A DNA stretch of 46,421 nt from Psychrobacter immobilis (GTDB taxonomy: Bacteria; Pseudomonadota; Gammaproteobacteria; Pseudomonadales; Moraxellaceae), in assembly GCF_904846185.1 (NCBI RefSeq), contig NZ_CAJGZQ010000028.1:1-46421 (forward strand), given 5' to 3'. The translations under genes were made by a program, and so were the position numbers. A model generated the notes under the pieces. The model was given only the letters and a program-made list of their open reading frames with translations. It was not told the DNA's origin and did not search any database. Shown here piece after piece: positions 8,123-16,455 of this stretch (its first letter is position 1; the number at the start of each line of letters is the position of its first letter).

Positions 8123-8155
8123 AGGGTATTGCTTCAATAGCGATATCCTTTTTTT
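8123..8155 (+). terminator. Terminator of the binding-protein operon, displaced by the 176-bp element
   Basis: AGGGTATTGCT pairs with AGCGATATCCT (two G-T wobbles, 5-nt loop) and runs straight into TTTTTTT. It lies 26 bp after the mobile element, which suggests it originally followed binding-protein gene 3 closely. Confidence 0.75.
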
Positions 8156-8188
8156 GTTTTTTATAAAAAATAGTTTGGTCTTGTGATA

Positions 8189-8216
8189 TTGACTGTTCGG
8201 TTTGTAAAAATATGAC
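8189..8216 (+). promoter_or_regulatory. Candidate promoter for the permease genes
   Basis: TTGACT and TATGAC are separated by 16 nt, downstream of a terminator and about 280 bp before the first permease. The -35 is good and the -10 fair. The rest of the 8217-8495 leader shows nothing I can support. Confidence 0.35.
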
Positions 8217-8495
8217 TAATCTGATGTGTTTTTAAGAAGATAAGCGTCTATTTAAGCACTGCTTTTACGTGTGAGTATTAACATAGCTGGCAGCGAATAT
8301 GATAAAATCAGCGCTCATTTCTACTGTGTCAATTTCCGCTGCAATAATTGTATTGATTTGACGTCCATCTATGACGCAAAGCACCAAGGTCTATTTGGTA
8401 TAAAATACGCTTATCAGCAGCGCTCAGCGATTGATGCTGATTCTTTTAACTCATATTTTGCAAATTGCTAATATAAAGAGACTGAGTGGATAATT

Positions 8496-9230
8496 GTGTT
8501 TGATTTACAAGGATTTGGCGCGCTACTACTGAGCGGCGCTACCGTCACCATCAAGCTTGCCATGACCAGTTTAGTCATCGGCATGGCTTTAGGGCTGCTC
8601 GGTGCCACAGCTAAGCTGTCCAATGTCTGGCTGCTGCGTAAAATTGCGACTGTATATACGGCGACAATGCGCGGTATTCCAGAGTTGCTATTGGTACTGT
8701 TTATCTATTACGGTGGCTCTATGCTGCTGATGACGATTCTCAAAAAATTCGGCTATAACGAATATGTTGAGATCAGTGCCTTTTGGGGTGGCGTGATGGC
8801 GTTGTCTATCGCGTTTGGCGCTTATGCGACTGAAATTTTTCGCATGTCGATCCAAGAGATTCCGATAGGGCAAAAGGAGGCGGCGCAAGCGATTGGTATG
8901 CGTCCTTTTCAGACGTTTTATCGCATTACCTTGCCACAAGTTTGGCAGATTGCGTTGCCAGGATTGGGCAATTTGTTTTTGGTGTTGCTCAAAGATACTG
9001 CATTGGTATCAGTTGTGGGCCTCAAAGACATCATGTATCAGGCGTCACGTGCCGCCCAATCAACGCAGCAGCCATTTACTTTTTATATGGCAGCGGCGAT
9101 TATTTATCTGGGTTTAACCATGTTGATTACTGGTTTTATGATGTGGCTCGAATGGCGCGCCAATCCAGCGGCACGCTACGCTAAAAAGCTGAGCCGTCAG
9201 TCAACCCACCGTCAATCGACCATAGGATAG
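8496..9230 (+). CDS. Polar amino acid ABC transporter, permease subunit (HisQ/ArtQ-like)
   Basis: A 244-residue inner-membrane permease of the HisQ/GlnP group, beginning with GTG. It has about five hydrophobic membrane spans and the cytoplasmic EAA loop that contacts the ATPase, here KEAAQAIGM...ITLPQ around residues 127-149. It pairs with the second permease 12 nt downstream, and together they would form the channel for the ATPase at 3983-4780 and the three binding proteins. It has its own candidate promoter because a terminator lies upstream. Confidence 0.9.
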   Translation: MFDLQGFGALLLSGATVTIKLAMTSLVIGMALGLLGATAKLSNVWLLRKIATVYTATMRGIPELLLVLFIYYGGSMLLMTILKKFGYNEYVEISAFWGGVMALSIAFGAYATEIFRMSIQEIPIGQKEAAQAIGMRPFQTFYRITLPQVWQIALPGLGNLFLVLLKDTALVSVVGLKDIMYQASRAAQSTQQPFTFYMAAAIIYLGLTMLITGFMMWLEWRANPAARYAKKLSRQSTHRQSTIG

Positions 9231-9242
9231 AGGAGAGATACT

Positions 9243-9968
9243 ATGGATTGGAATTGGCAGGTTATTTTTGATAGTATTCCTGATTTATTAGACGGGGCAG
9301 TATTGACCGTACAGCTGGTGGTTATCTCGGGTATTATCGGTCTATTTTTTGGTTTGGTTTTAGCCCAGTTGCGCTTGTCAAAAAACTGGCTGGTGCAGAT
9401 ACTACCCTTTTCTTATATCTTTTTCTTCCGTGGCACGCCGCTGCTGGTACAGATATTTTTGATTTATTATGGTCTAGGACAGTTTGAGGCTATACGGAAT
9501 TCGTTCTTATGGGAACCTGTGCTCAGTCAAGCGTATTGGTGTGCCATCATTGCCTTTACCATGAATACCAGTGCTTATTTGGCAGAAATCATTCGCGGTG
9601 CGATTCAGACTATTCCTGTTGGTGAGCTCGAAGCAGCTGACGCTATCGGTATGTCGAAATGGCAGAAGCTTACGCGTATTACCTTACCCCGTGCCTTTGG
9701 TATTGTCATTCCAGCTTATAGCAATGAAGTGATCTTTATGCTAAAAGGCAGTGCGCTTGCGTCAACCATCGCTTTGATGGATATCACGGGTGTCGCTCGA
9801 ACCATTAGTGCGCGAACTTATACCTTGATGGAGCTGTTCTTTGCTGCTGGTATTATTTACCTTCTATTATCATGGGTGATTCTGTTTAGCTTTAGGTTGT
9901 TTGAAAAAAGAATGAACCGCCACACAAGCTATGTACCGCCTGATGTAATGACCAACACCATACCTTAA
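9243..9968 (+). CDS. Polar amino acid ABC transporter, permease subunit (HisM/ArtM-like)
   Basis: A 241-residue inner-membrane permease, second subunit of the heterodimer with the preceding gene. Membrane spans start near residue 15, and the conserved FFRGTPLLVQIFLIYYGL segment follows at about 57-76. The EAA loop reads LEAADAIGM...ITLPRA around residues 125-146. AGGAGAGA precedes the ATG, with a 12-nt intergenic gap, so the pair is one transcript. A perfect terminator follows at 10004-10045. Confidence 0.9.
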   Translation: MDWNWQVIFDSIPDLLDGAVLTVQLVVISGIIGLFFGLVLAQLRLSKNWLVQILPFSYIFFFRGTPLLVQIFLIYYGLGQFEAIRNSFLWEPVLSQAYWCAIIAFTMNTSAYLAEIIRGAIQTIPVGELEAADAIGMSKWQKLTRITLPRAFGIVIPAYSNEVIFMLKGSALASTIALMDITGVARTISARTYTLMELFFAAGIIYLLLSWVILFSFRLFEKRMNRHTSYVPPDVMTNTIP

Positions 9969-10003
9969 TGGTTTGGCTCAAAATAATGCTAAAAAATCAA
10001 TGA

Positions 10004-10045
10004 AATAGCGGGTTAATATCTTAATATTAACCCGCTATTATTTTG
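10004..10045 (+). terminator. Strong terminator after the permease operon
   Basis: A perfect 16-bp stem, AATAGCGGGTTAATAT and its complement, closes a 4-nt loop and is followed by ATTTTGTTT. Confidence 0.8.
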
Positions 10046-10168
10046 TTTAACTGCCATTTATCTCATTTTTATGGCTATTTTTAAAATGAAGATAAGCCCT
10101 AGAAAAATAACGACAGATAGTGCAGTATGTATGACCAACCTATCAATAATCTGCTGTGAGTGCCTAGT

Positions 10169-10885
10169 ATGAGCCAATCACCCCATATGTCTTTAATCAA
10201 TGCGATTGCTGCCAGTGTCAATGATGACGCGAGCATCGCAATGGTTAACGATAGCGTACGTGCATCCATCGGCAAAGTGGTCTGTGTCGGCCGTAACTAT
10301 GCAGAACACGCCCGCGAGCTTGGCAATGAGATACCAAAATCACCCATCTTATTTATGAAACCAGCATCGTCAGTGGTCAGTGTGCGTCATGATATCGTCC
10401 GTCCCAATCCAGCAATATATGGTGAGACCCATTATGAAGCTGAGCTGTGTGTGCAATTAGCAGCAGACTTATCGGCAGCCACGCTTGAACAAGCACAGCA
10501 AGCGATAGGTGGCGTGACTTTGGGGCTGGATTTGACCTTACGTGACTTGCAAAGTAAGCTCAAAGAAAAAGGTCATCCATGGGAGCGTGCTAAGTGTTTC
10601 GATGGTGCCTGTGTACTTGCTGATTGGATTGATCCGCAAGCGTTTAGTGATTTTAGCCATGTCGAATATCAGCTTTATATTAATGATGAGCTTAAGCAAA
10701 ATGGCGATAGTGCCTTGATGTTATTTCCAGTTTATGAATTACTGGCAGAGATTAGTCATGCCTTTAGCTTACAAGCAGGTGACGTGGTTATGACTGGTAC
10801 GCCGAGCGGCGTTGGCATATTACAAGCAGGTGATGCGTTAAAATTGAAGCTCGGTGCCCATGAATGGCAGGCGCAGGTTCAATAA
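10169..10885 (+). CDS. Fumarylacetoacetate hydrolase (FAH) family protein
   Basis: A protein of about 238 residues of the FAH superfamily, cytoplasmic metal-dependent C-C bond hydrolases or decarboxylases acting on acylpyruvates and related diketo acids. Family features seen are VCVGRNYAEHARELG near the N-terminus, KPASSVV, the metal-binding ETHYEAELCVQL segment with its Glu-x-Glu, KCFDGACVL, and the C-terminal VVMTGTPSGVG loop. The length matches single-domain FAHD1/YcgM-type acylpyruvases rather than full-length fumarylacetoacetase. The frame also opens at a GTG 9 nt upstream (10160); ATG 10169 is preferred weakly. It is flanked by terminators, so probably monocistronic. The precise substrate is unknown. 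Confidence 0.85.
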   Translation: MSQSPHMSLINAIAASVNDDASIAMVNDSVRASIGKVVCVGRNYAEHARELGNEIPKSPILFMKPASSVVSVRHDIVRPNPAIYGETHYEAELCVQLAADLSAATLEQAQQAIGGVTLGLDLTLRDLQSKLKEKGHPWERAKCFDGACVLADWIDPQAFSDFSHVEYQLYINDELKQNGDSALMLFPVYELLAEISHAFSLQAGDVVMTGTPSGVGILQAGDALKLKLGAHEWQAQVQ

Positions 10886-10938
10886 GTTTTTATAGCAGTA
10901 CTATTTTATCAGTCGTCAAATGCAGCGACGCTATCATC

Positions 10939-10967
10939 AAATCCCAAGTTAACGCTTGGGATTTTTT
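10939..10967 (+). terminator. Terminator after the FAH-family gene
   Basis: AAATCCCAAG, a 6-nt loop, then CTTGGGATTTTTT. The stem and T run are identical to the terminator at 13379-13407 after phoX; only the loop differs. Confidence 0.85.
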
Positions 10968-10992
10968 CGTTTTATGAGGTGCTCACAAAGTG

Positions 10993-11060
10993 CTGTCATG
11001 AGAATGTCATCTATGTTTCAACGTTCTGTCATAAACTCTCGGTAGACTTAGGCGTAATTC
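10993..11060 (+). promoter_or_regulatory. PHO-box array (PhoB-binding) and -10 of the phoX promoter
   Basis: CTGTCAT at 10993 and ATGTCAT at 11004 are spaced 11 bp start to start, the spacing of PhoB half-sites. A perfect CTGTCAT recurs at 11026, exactly two 11-bp turns further on, with a weak match at 11015. TAATTC at 11055-11060 lies 11 bp beyond the end of the last 18-bp box, where PhoB-dependent promoters place the -10. This predicts induction of phoX under phosphate starvation. Confidence 0.7.
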
Positions 11061-11134
11061 GTATTTTTGTGGTGATAATTGTAAAGCCGCGCCCAACTCT
11101 CCGCCAATCCAGCCTAATAGCAAGGTGACTGATA

Positions 11135-13336
11135 ATGACATTATTGAATAATAAACAACCACTTGCCCATGAAGTCGTTGAAGACTCTAATCCGACTGAC
11201 AATATCGATTTTCAAACCATTATTAGTCGTCGTTTAAATCGTCGTAGTATCCTAAAAGGTGGCACAGGATTGACGGCGGCGGCTTTTTTTGGGGCATTAC
11301 CTTTGGTTGGCTGTAGCGATGATGATGACAGCAGTCCTATCAAGAATACTGATAATAACGCGGCTATCCCTGCACAGGGCGATCTCAAACGTCCTGAGAC
11401 TTTGAAATTTACGGCAGTGGCGCATTCAACTGCCGAAACGATGAGCGTGGCAGCAGGCTATAAAGCCGAGATGATATTACCACTGGGTACGCCGCTGATA
11501 TCTGGTATCGACGATTGGAAAGACAACCGAGAGCAGTCGGCAGAGTCATTCGAGTGGCGCATGGGTGATAACCATGATGGCATGTGGTTCTTTGGTAAGA
11601 ATGGCGGCGCTTATGATGCTAAAGCGGCAGAGAATGGGCTGCTAGTGATGAATCATGAATATGTAAACAGTAATGAGCTGAGTCCGTTTGGCTATCATGT
11701 GATCCAAGATAACAACGCCGCGCCCATCTTTAAAAATCGTCGACTTGCTAGCGATGTGCGCCGTGAGGTTAATTGTCATGGAGTGGCGGTGGTCGAGATG
11801 AAACGCCGCGCTGATGGCATGGGCTATGAGATGGTGGCTGATTCGAAATATAATCGCCGTCTCACGAGTAGTAGTACGGCGCAGTTGACAGGGCCCGTTG
11901 CCGGCTCTGGTTTGGTCAAGACTAAGTTTGATCCGACAGGCTTTCAGACGCGCGGCATCAATAATAACTGCGGTGCAGGTTTGTCACCTTGGGGCACCTA
12001 TCTGACCACCGAAGAGAACTTTTTAGGGGTATTCGCCCGTGGGCAAGATGCCAGTCAATTAAGTGATGGGCAAAACTATGGTCGCGAGCGCTACGGTGTA
12101 ACAGAGGATTTCCCAGGTTGGGAGTATCTGTGGCACACACCTGAAGCTAAAGATGCCAAGATAGCCGATGAATTTTCGCGCTGGGATATGACCGCCGTCG
12201 GTACCAGTGCGGCTGACGATTATCGTAATGGCTTTAATACCTTTGGCTATATCACTGAAATTGACCCGTTTGACCAAAATTCTCTGCCGCAAAAACGTAC
12301 GGCACTGGGACGTTTTGCCCATGAAAACTGTGCTTATGCTCCGGTTGAACAAGGCAAACCGGTGGTCTTTTATATGGGCGATGATGCTCGCGGCGAATAT
12401 ATTTATAAGTTTGTCTCCAAAGCCACATGGTCAAATAGTGATATCGGTGGTGGCTTAAAAGCAGGTGATAAGTATTTGAATGATGGCACGCTCTATGTTG
12501 CTCTCTTTAATGAAGATGGCAGCGGTGAATGGAAAGCACTCGTCCATAGTCAAAATGGACTGGATGCCTCCAATACGGTATTGCCTTTTAATGGGCAAGA
12601 TGAGGTTCTGGTTTTTGCTCGTGCCGCAGCAGATGTGGTCGGCGCCACCAAAATGGATCGACCAGAGTGGGTGTCGGTTAGCCCTATGACTGGTGAGGTG
12701 TACGTTACATTGACCAATAATAAATATCGCGGCGTACGTGAAGACCAACCTGTGTCAGCCTCTAATCCGCGTAGCTATCAGGCAGGTGAAAAAGCGGCAG
12801 GTAATGACAACGGTCATATCATTCGCTGGGCAGAAGCAGGTGGCGATCATGCGGCCATGAGTTTTGAGTGGGATATTTATCTGTTTGCCACGCCTTATGA
12901 TCTGGCCGCAGAAAATTTGTCACAGCTAAATGATAGCAATGATTTGTCTTCCCCAGATGGTTTGTACTTCGATCCGCGTGGCGTATTGTGGATTCAGACC
13001 GATGATGGCGCTTATACCGATACCAGCAGCTGTATGTTACTGGCGGCGCTGCCGGGTAAAGTCAGTGATGGGACAGCCATAACGACCTCAGCGGGACAAC
13101 AAACACGAGTTGGGATGCCTGCTAGTAATGACAATATCAAACGATTTTTTGTCGGTCCTGAAGGCTGTGAAGTCACAGGTATTACCATGGCTCCTGACTT
13201 TAAAACCTTATTTATCAATATTCAACATCCGGGTAATACTTGGGGCGCTATTGCTGGAGGCAGTACGCCGCGCTCAGCGACCGTGATGATTACGCGTGAA
13301 GATGGCGATGTCATACTGGCAGAGTCGTTTGTCTAG
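11135..13336 (+). CDS. phoX: PhoX-family secreted alkaline phosphatase (DUF839)
   Basis: A 733-residue protein of the PhoX family, exported calcium/iron-dependent phosphatases that release phosphate from organic monoesters. The N-terminus carries a twin-arginine signal: SRRLNRRSILKGG (residues 31-43, RR at 36-37) followed by a hydrophobic stretch. A lipobox-like LVGC ends at Cys60, so it may be a Tat-exported lipoprotein. The body shows family segments such as GDNHDGMWFFG, LLVMNHEY, NNCGAGLSPWGTYLTTEEN and SSPDGLYFDPRGVLWIQTDDG. Length and layout match the family. The PHO-box array upstream fits the role. It is flanked by two near-identical terminators and is probably monocistronic. Confidence 0.9.
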   Translation: MTLLNNKQPLAHEVVEDSNPTDNIDFQTIISRRLNRRSILKGGTGLTAAAFFGALPLVGCSDDDDSSPIKNTDNNAAIPAQGDLKRPETLKFTAVAHSTAETMSVAAGYKAEMILPLGTPLISGIDDWKDNREQSAESFEWRMGDNHDGMWFFGKNGGAYDAKAAENGLLVMNHEYVNSNELSPFGYHVIQDNNAAPIFKNRRLASDVRREVNCHGVAVVEMKRRADGMGYEMVADSKYNRRLTSSSTAQLTGPVAGSGLVKTKFDPTGFQTRGINNNCGAGLSPWGTYLTTEENFLGVFARGQDASQLSDGQNYGRERYGVTEDFPGWEYLWHTPEAKDAKIADEFSRWDMTAVGTSAADDYRNGFNTFGYITEIDPFDQNSLPQKRTALGRFAHENCAYAPVEQGKPVVFYMGDDARGEYIYKFVSKATWSNSDIGGGLKAGDKYLNDGTLYVALFNEDGSGEWKALVHSQNGLDASNTVLPFNGQDEVLVFARAAADVVGATKMDRPEWVSVSPMTGEVYVTLTNNKYRGVREDQPVSASNPRSYQAGEKAAGNDNGHIIRWAEAGGDHAAMSFEWDIYLFATPYDLAAENLSQLNDSNDLSSPDGLYFDPRGVLWIQTDDGAYTDTSSCMLLAALPGKVSDGTAITTSAGQQTRVGMPASNDNIKRFFVGPEGCEVTGITMAPDFKTLFINIQHPGNTWGAIAGGSTPRSATVMITREDGDVILAESFV

Positions 13337-13378
13337 TTAGACATTTGCATGAGTAACGATGTGTCTTACTCAATACAT

Positions 13379-13407
13379 AAATCCCAAGTCATGGCTTGGG
13401 ATTTTTT
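13379..13407 (+). terminator. Terminator after phoX
   Basis: AAATCCCAAG, loop TCATGG, CTTGGGATTTTTT; the same stem as at 10939-10967. Confidence 0.85.
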
Positions 13408-13464
13408 GTTTTGGATAATAATTGCTAGTGTGCAAGCTTTGATGTTAAAAGAGTGTATGCTCTT

Positions 13465-13493
13465 TTGACAATAAAAATACTTGATAGTTAAAT
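13465..13493 (+). promoter_or_regulatory. Candidate promoter of the lipase-like gene
   Basis: A consensus -35 TTGACA, a 17-nt spacer and a fair -10 TTAAAT. A small AAAAGAG/CTCTTTT hairpin overlaps the -35 and could be an operator. It lies about 70 bp before the start codon. Confidence 0.4.
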
Positions 13494-13564
13494 CATTCTC
13501 TTCTGTTTATGACAATTACAGGATAGTATGGAAAATCCTTTCAACTGCTTGATATGTTAACACT

Positions 13565-15034
13565 ATGACCAGTCCAAAACCTTTAGAAACCATTCATGAT
13601 TTATTTGCCACCACTCGGCGTCCAACTGCTATTGAGTCGGATACTGGTGAAGGTTTTCAGGGCGATGTCTATGAAGAGCTGGCGAAACTCGAATATATCT
13701 ATGTCGATGAGCTGAGCGCCGAGACGGTGGACAACAGTTATAGCAAACCGCATCAGCCTATTACGTTGGTTGATTTTTTTGAAGGCTTGGCTCAGTTGGC
13801 AACGATGGGCGTGGTGGAGGTCACTGATATTGTAGAGGCTATCCATCGTGAGATTCTGCTGCGTCCTTTAGGGCGGTTTAATAAAGGCAATATTGAGCAC
13901 TGGCAGCGCGGTATCACGGGGCGGATTTATGGCACGGTGCGTTATACTATGCAATTGGTGGGCAATAATCTTGCCTCAGGGCTGCGTCTTTATAACACTG
14001 TTTCTAAACCCAAAAAAATACAACCTTTACCCAAAAACTTACGTCGCTTGGTCAATATTCTAAATGGCGTCATGGGCGATCACCTTATCACTCATCACAA
14101 TCCATTGGCAGTATCGATGGTGCTATACGATGAATACAATCGTGTACAAAGTGGCGCGCTGTCCGGGCGTATTATTATCTTGTGCCATGGGCTTTGTATG
14201 AGTCACTTGAGCTGGCAGGTATCTGGAGAAGGCAATTTGGGTGAAGTGTTGGTCAATCACTTGCCAAAAGCGACGGTTCTGTATTTAAACTATAATACGG
14301 GTCGGCGTATTTCTAGCAACGGACGTAGCTTTGCAAAAGTCTTGCAAGATTTGGTTGAGAATAATCCAGACGTCACTCAAATAGATTTAATCGGTCATAG
14401 TATGGGCGGTTTGTTGAGCCGTAGTGCGTTGTTTTACGGTAAAGAGCAAGGCTTTAGCTGGGTCAAACGCGTAGGGAATCTTGTCACCTTAGGCTCACCG
14501 CATCATGGCGCAAGCTTGGAGCAGATTGGTCATTTTGTTCAAGATAAAATCGCTAAGCTGCCTTTTGCAGGATCATTGGCTAAATTGGGCGACTTGCGTA
14601 GCGCTGGTATTATAGATTTACGTTACGGCAGTATTCGCGATGCTGATTGGAAGTCTACCGAAGGGCGCAGCGTGCTGCCAGCAGAGTTTCGTCATCCCAC
14701 GCGTTTGCCCCTGCATGTGAATACCTATTTAGTGGCGGCAGCTTTGATTGAAACTCATTATGAATCTAAGACCACAAGTTTGCTTGGGGACGGGTTGGTC
14801 TCAGTAGAATCAGCGCTCGGCGAATATACCGAAGAGCATACGCTAGCAGTACCAGAGGGACATAAGGCGATTTTTTATGGGGTCAATCACATGAATTTAA
14901 TCTACAGCGATAGAGTACATGAGCAAGTTATTGCTTGGTTGTTGGATAATAGGCTAGGCGATGCCCATGATGCAAAGTATGGGCTTGATAGTCGTATCTA
15001 TTCTTATCCAGAAGTGGATGAAGTAGCCAATTAA
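13565..15034 (+). CDS. Alpha/beta-hydrolase, lipase/esterase-like (PGAP1-type)
   Basis: A 489-residue protein with an alpha/beta-hydrolase domain in the second half. The nucleophile elbow is GHSMGG with Ser279; the oxyanion-hole strand is IIILCHGL (about 203-210); VTLGSPHHGAS follows, typical of triacylglycerol-lipase and PGAP1-like enzymes. A late His in the GVNHMNLIYS stretch is the probable catalytic base. Residues 1-170 resemble no domain I can name. No signal peptide or membrane segment is evident, so it is probably cytoplasmic or peripheral. The ATG has no obvious ribosome site, so the start is less certain. A shared convergent terminator with hslO follows. The substrate is unknown. Confidence 0.8.
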   Translation: MTSPKPLETIHDLFATTRRPTAIESDTGEGFQGDVYEELAKLEYIYVDELSAETVDNSYSKPHQPITLVDFFEGLAQLATMGVVEVTDIVEAIHREILLRPLGRFNKGNIEHWQRGITGRIYGTVRYTMQLVGNNLASGLRLYNTVSKPKKIQPLPKNLRRLVNILNGVMGDHLITHHNPLAVSMVLYDEYNRVQSGALSGRIIILCHGLCMSHLSWQVSGEGNLGEVLVNHLPKATVLYLNYNTGRRISSNGRSFAKVLQDLVENNPDVTQIDLIGHSMGGLLSRSALFYGKEQGFSWVKRVGNLVTLGSPHHGASLEQIGHFVQDKIAKLPFAGSLAKLGDLRSAGIIDLRYGSIRDADWKSTEGRSVLPAEFRHPTRLPLHVNTYLVAAALIETHYESKTTSLLGDGLVSVESALGEYTEEHTLAVPEGHKAIFYGVNHMNLIYSDRVHEQVIAWLLDNRLGDAHDAKYGLDSRIYSYPEVDEVAN

Positions 15035-15086
15035 GCGTGCTCGAAACCAGTTATATCGTTAGTCATAAACTTCAAGCCATGACGTT

Positions 15087-15119
15087 AAAAACCCCCAAGC
15101 GTCACACTTGAGGGTTTTT
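15087..15119. terminator. Bidirectional terminator between the lipase-like gene and hslO
   Basis: AAAAACCCCCAAG and CTTGAGGGTTTTT pair with one mismatch around a 7-nt loop, with A and T runs on both flanks, between convergent genes. Confidence 0.75.
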
Positions 15120-15150
15120 CTATTACTAAGCGAGCTTCACTAAATCCTAA

Positions 15151-16131
15151 TTACTCAGAAAATATCGTGGTCACATCGTCTTTATTAAATCTATACATCT
15201 CGCCACAAAAGCCGCAATCCATCTCAAAGTTACCGCCTTGCTCATCAATGATATCTAAGACTTCTGCTTCACCGATTTGCTCAATGGCCATCTCACATTT
15301 CTCACGTGAGCAGGTGCAACCAAATGATAATGCAACAGGATCGGGCGCGACGACATTTTCTTCATGATACAAGCGATAAAGGATTTCGTTGGCATCAAGC
15401 GTGGTCAACTCTTCAGCTTTCACTGTCCGTGTCAAAACGCTCAGACGTGTCCACAAGTCATCGTCGATACCCGCATCTTGGTTTTGCTCGACTTCATAGG
15501 TTTCTTCAGCAGTACGAGGAAGCATCTGTACCAACATGCCACCCGCTTGTAGACCATCAGATGCCAAATTAATCAAGGTTGGAATCTGCGCCGATTGCTT
15601 TTGGTAATGCGCTAAGCAGTCTGCCAAATTGTCATGGCTGCGCTCGACGATGCCTTGATAGGCTTCGCCGTCTTCAGGCTGAATGTTAATAAACAACACG
15701 CCTTGACCCATCGCACCCAATTCAGCAAATGCCTCTTTGGCATGAGTCATATTTTCCCACGCCTGTACTTGCTCATCAGTTTCACCCTTCCAGCTAGCAA
15801 GGGCACGGATGATACCGTCTTGATTGCATTCTGCCATTGCCCAGTTTAGCAAGCTATCGCTGTCTGATGATTGCAATTGAATGGACAGATGACCATTGAT
15901 TTTGACCGTGCCGATAAGCAAACTCGCTGCTGTCAGCATCTCACCCAATAAGCGCTTGATCGCTTCAGGATAAGGCTTTTGGGCTATCGTACTGGCATAG
16001 CTGCGTGATAGGCGCACCACATCACCGCGCACTGGCGAATCTTCAATAAAGAAACGTTGGCGTACGTCATTGTCACTATGGTTGCCAGCGTTCTGGCTGT
16101 CCGTATTAGGGACTTGAGTATCTTGTGTCAT
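15151..16131 (-). CDS. hslO: Redox-regulated chaperone Hsp33
   Basis: Hsp33 is a cytoplasmic holdase activated by oxidation and heat: four zinc-binding cysteines form disulfides and the C-terminal part unfolds to bind clients. The four cysteines are present as C272-x-C274 (CTC) and C306-x-x-C309 (CGFC), 31 residues apart, as in the family. The N-terminal region carries family segments such as DVVRLSRSYAS and LLGEMLTAASLL. At 326 residues it is slightly longer than the usual roughly 290, with a polar N-terminal extension (residues 1-28). It is monocistronic, on the minus strand and convergent with the lipase-like gene. Confidence 0.93.
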   Translation of the reverse strand: MTQDTQVPNTDSQNAGNHSDNDVRQRFFIEDSPVRGDVVRLSRSYASTIAQKPYPEAIKRLLGEMLTAASLLIGTVKINGHLSIQLQSSDSDSLLNWAMAECNQDGIIRALASWKGETDEQVQAWENMTHAKEAFAELGAMGQGVLFINIQPEDGEAYQGIVERSHDNLADCLAHYQKQSAQIPTLINLASDGLQAGGMLVQMLPRTAEETYEVEQNQDAGIDDDLWTRLSVLTRTVKAEELTTLDANEILYRLYHEENVVAPDPVALSFGCTCSREKCEMAIEQIGEAEVLDIIDEQGGNFEMDCGFCGEMYRFNKDDVTTIFSE

Positions 16132-16455
16132 AGGTCATTTATAGTATTAAGAAGTTGTTAGCTTTATGGGGATTCATCGTGATTTATCAATTGCCCGTTA
16201 GATATTGTTTAACAGATTAAAGGCGTTTATTGGATAGTTATGGTGATACTAAGCCCGATATCCTTAAAAAATAAGCCTCATTAAAAATTTTTTACCCACA
16301 CCCGCTATTTTGTTGTACAGTAACATTAAGTTGCATTGTGATAAATAACAGCAACAACAACCGCATGGATGCGTGGCAATAAGGTCAATGAATAAGACCT
16401 GTGTCGTCCAAGCACTCATTCAATCTTGTGATAATGTGATAAAAGGATGTATCTC
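16132..16455. other. Divergent intergenic region between hslO and gltI
   Basis: About 320 bp containing no gene. It must hold the promoters of hslO and of the glt operon. It is AT-rich with a run AAAAATTTTTTA near 16283-16294 and a CA-rich stretch around 16350-16363. I looked for a sigma-54 site (TGGCAC-N5-TTGC), common before glt genes, and saw none, nor a convincing sigma-70 pair. Confidence 0.35.

Noticed and set aside
8271..8471. A 66-residue plus-strand open frame in the leader of the first permease gene
   Set aside because: No ribosome site before its GTG, no domain or signal, and it sits within the probable 5' leader; nothing supports coding.
16132..16455. Possible sigma-54 promoter before gltI
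   Set aside because: No TGGCAC-N5-TTGC-like pair with the right spacing was found in the region.
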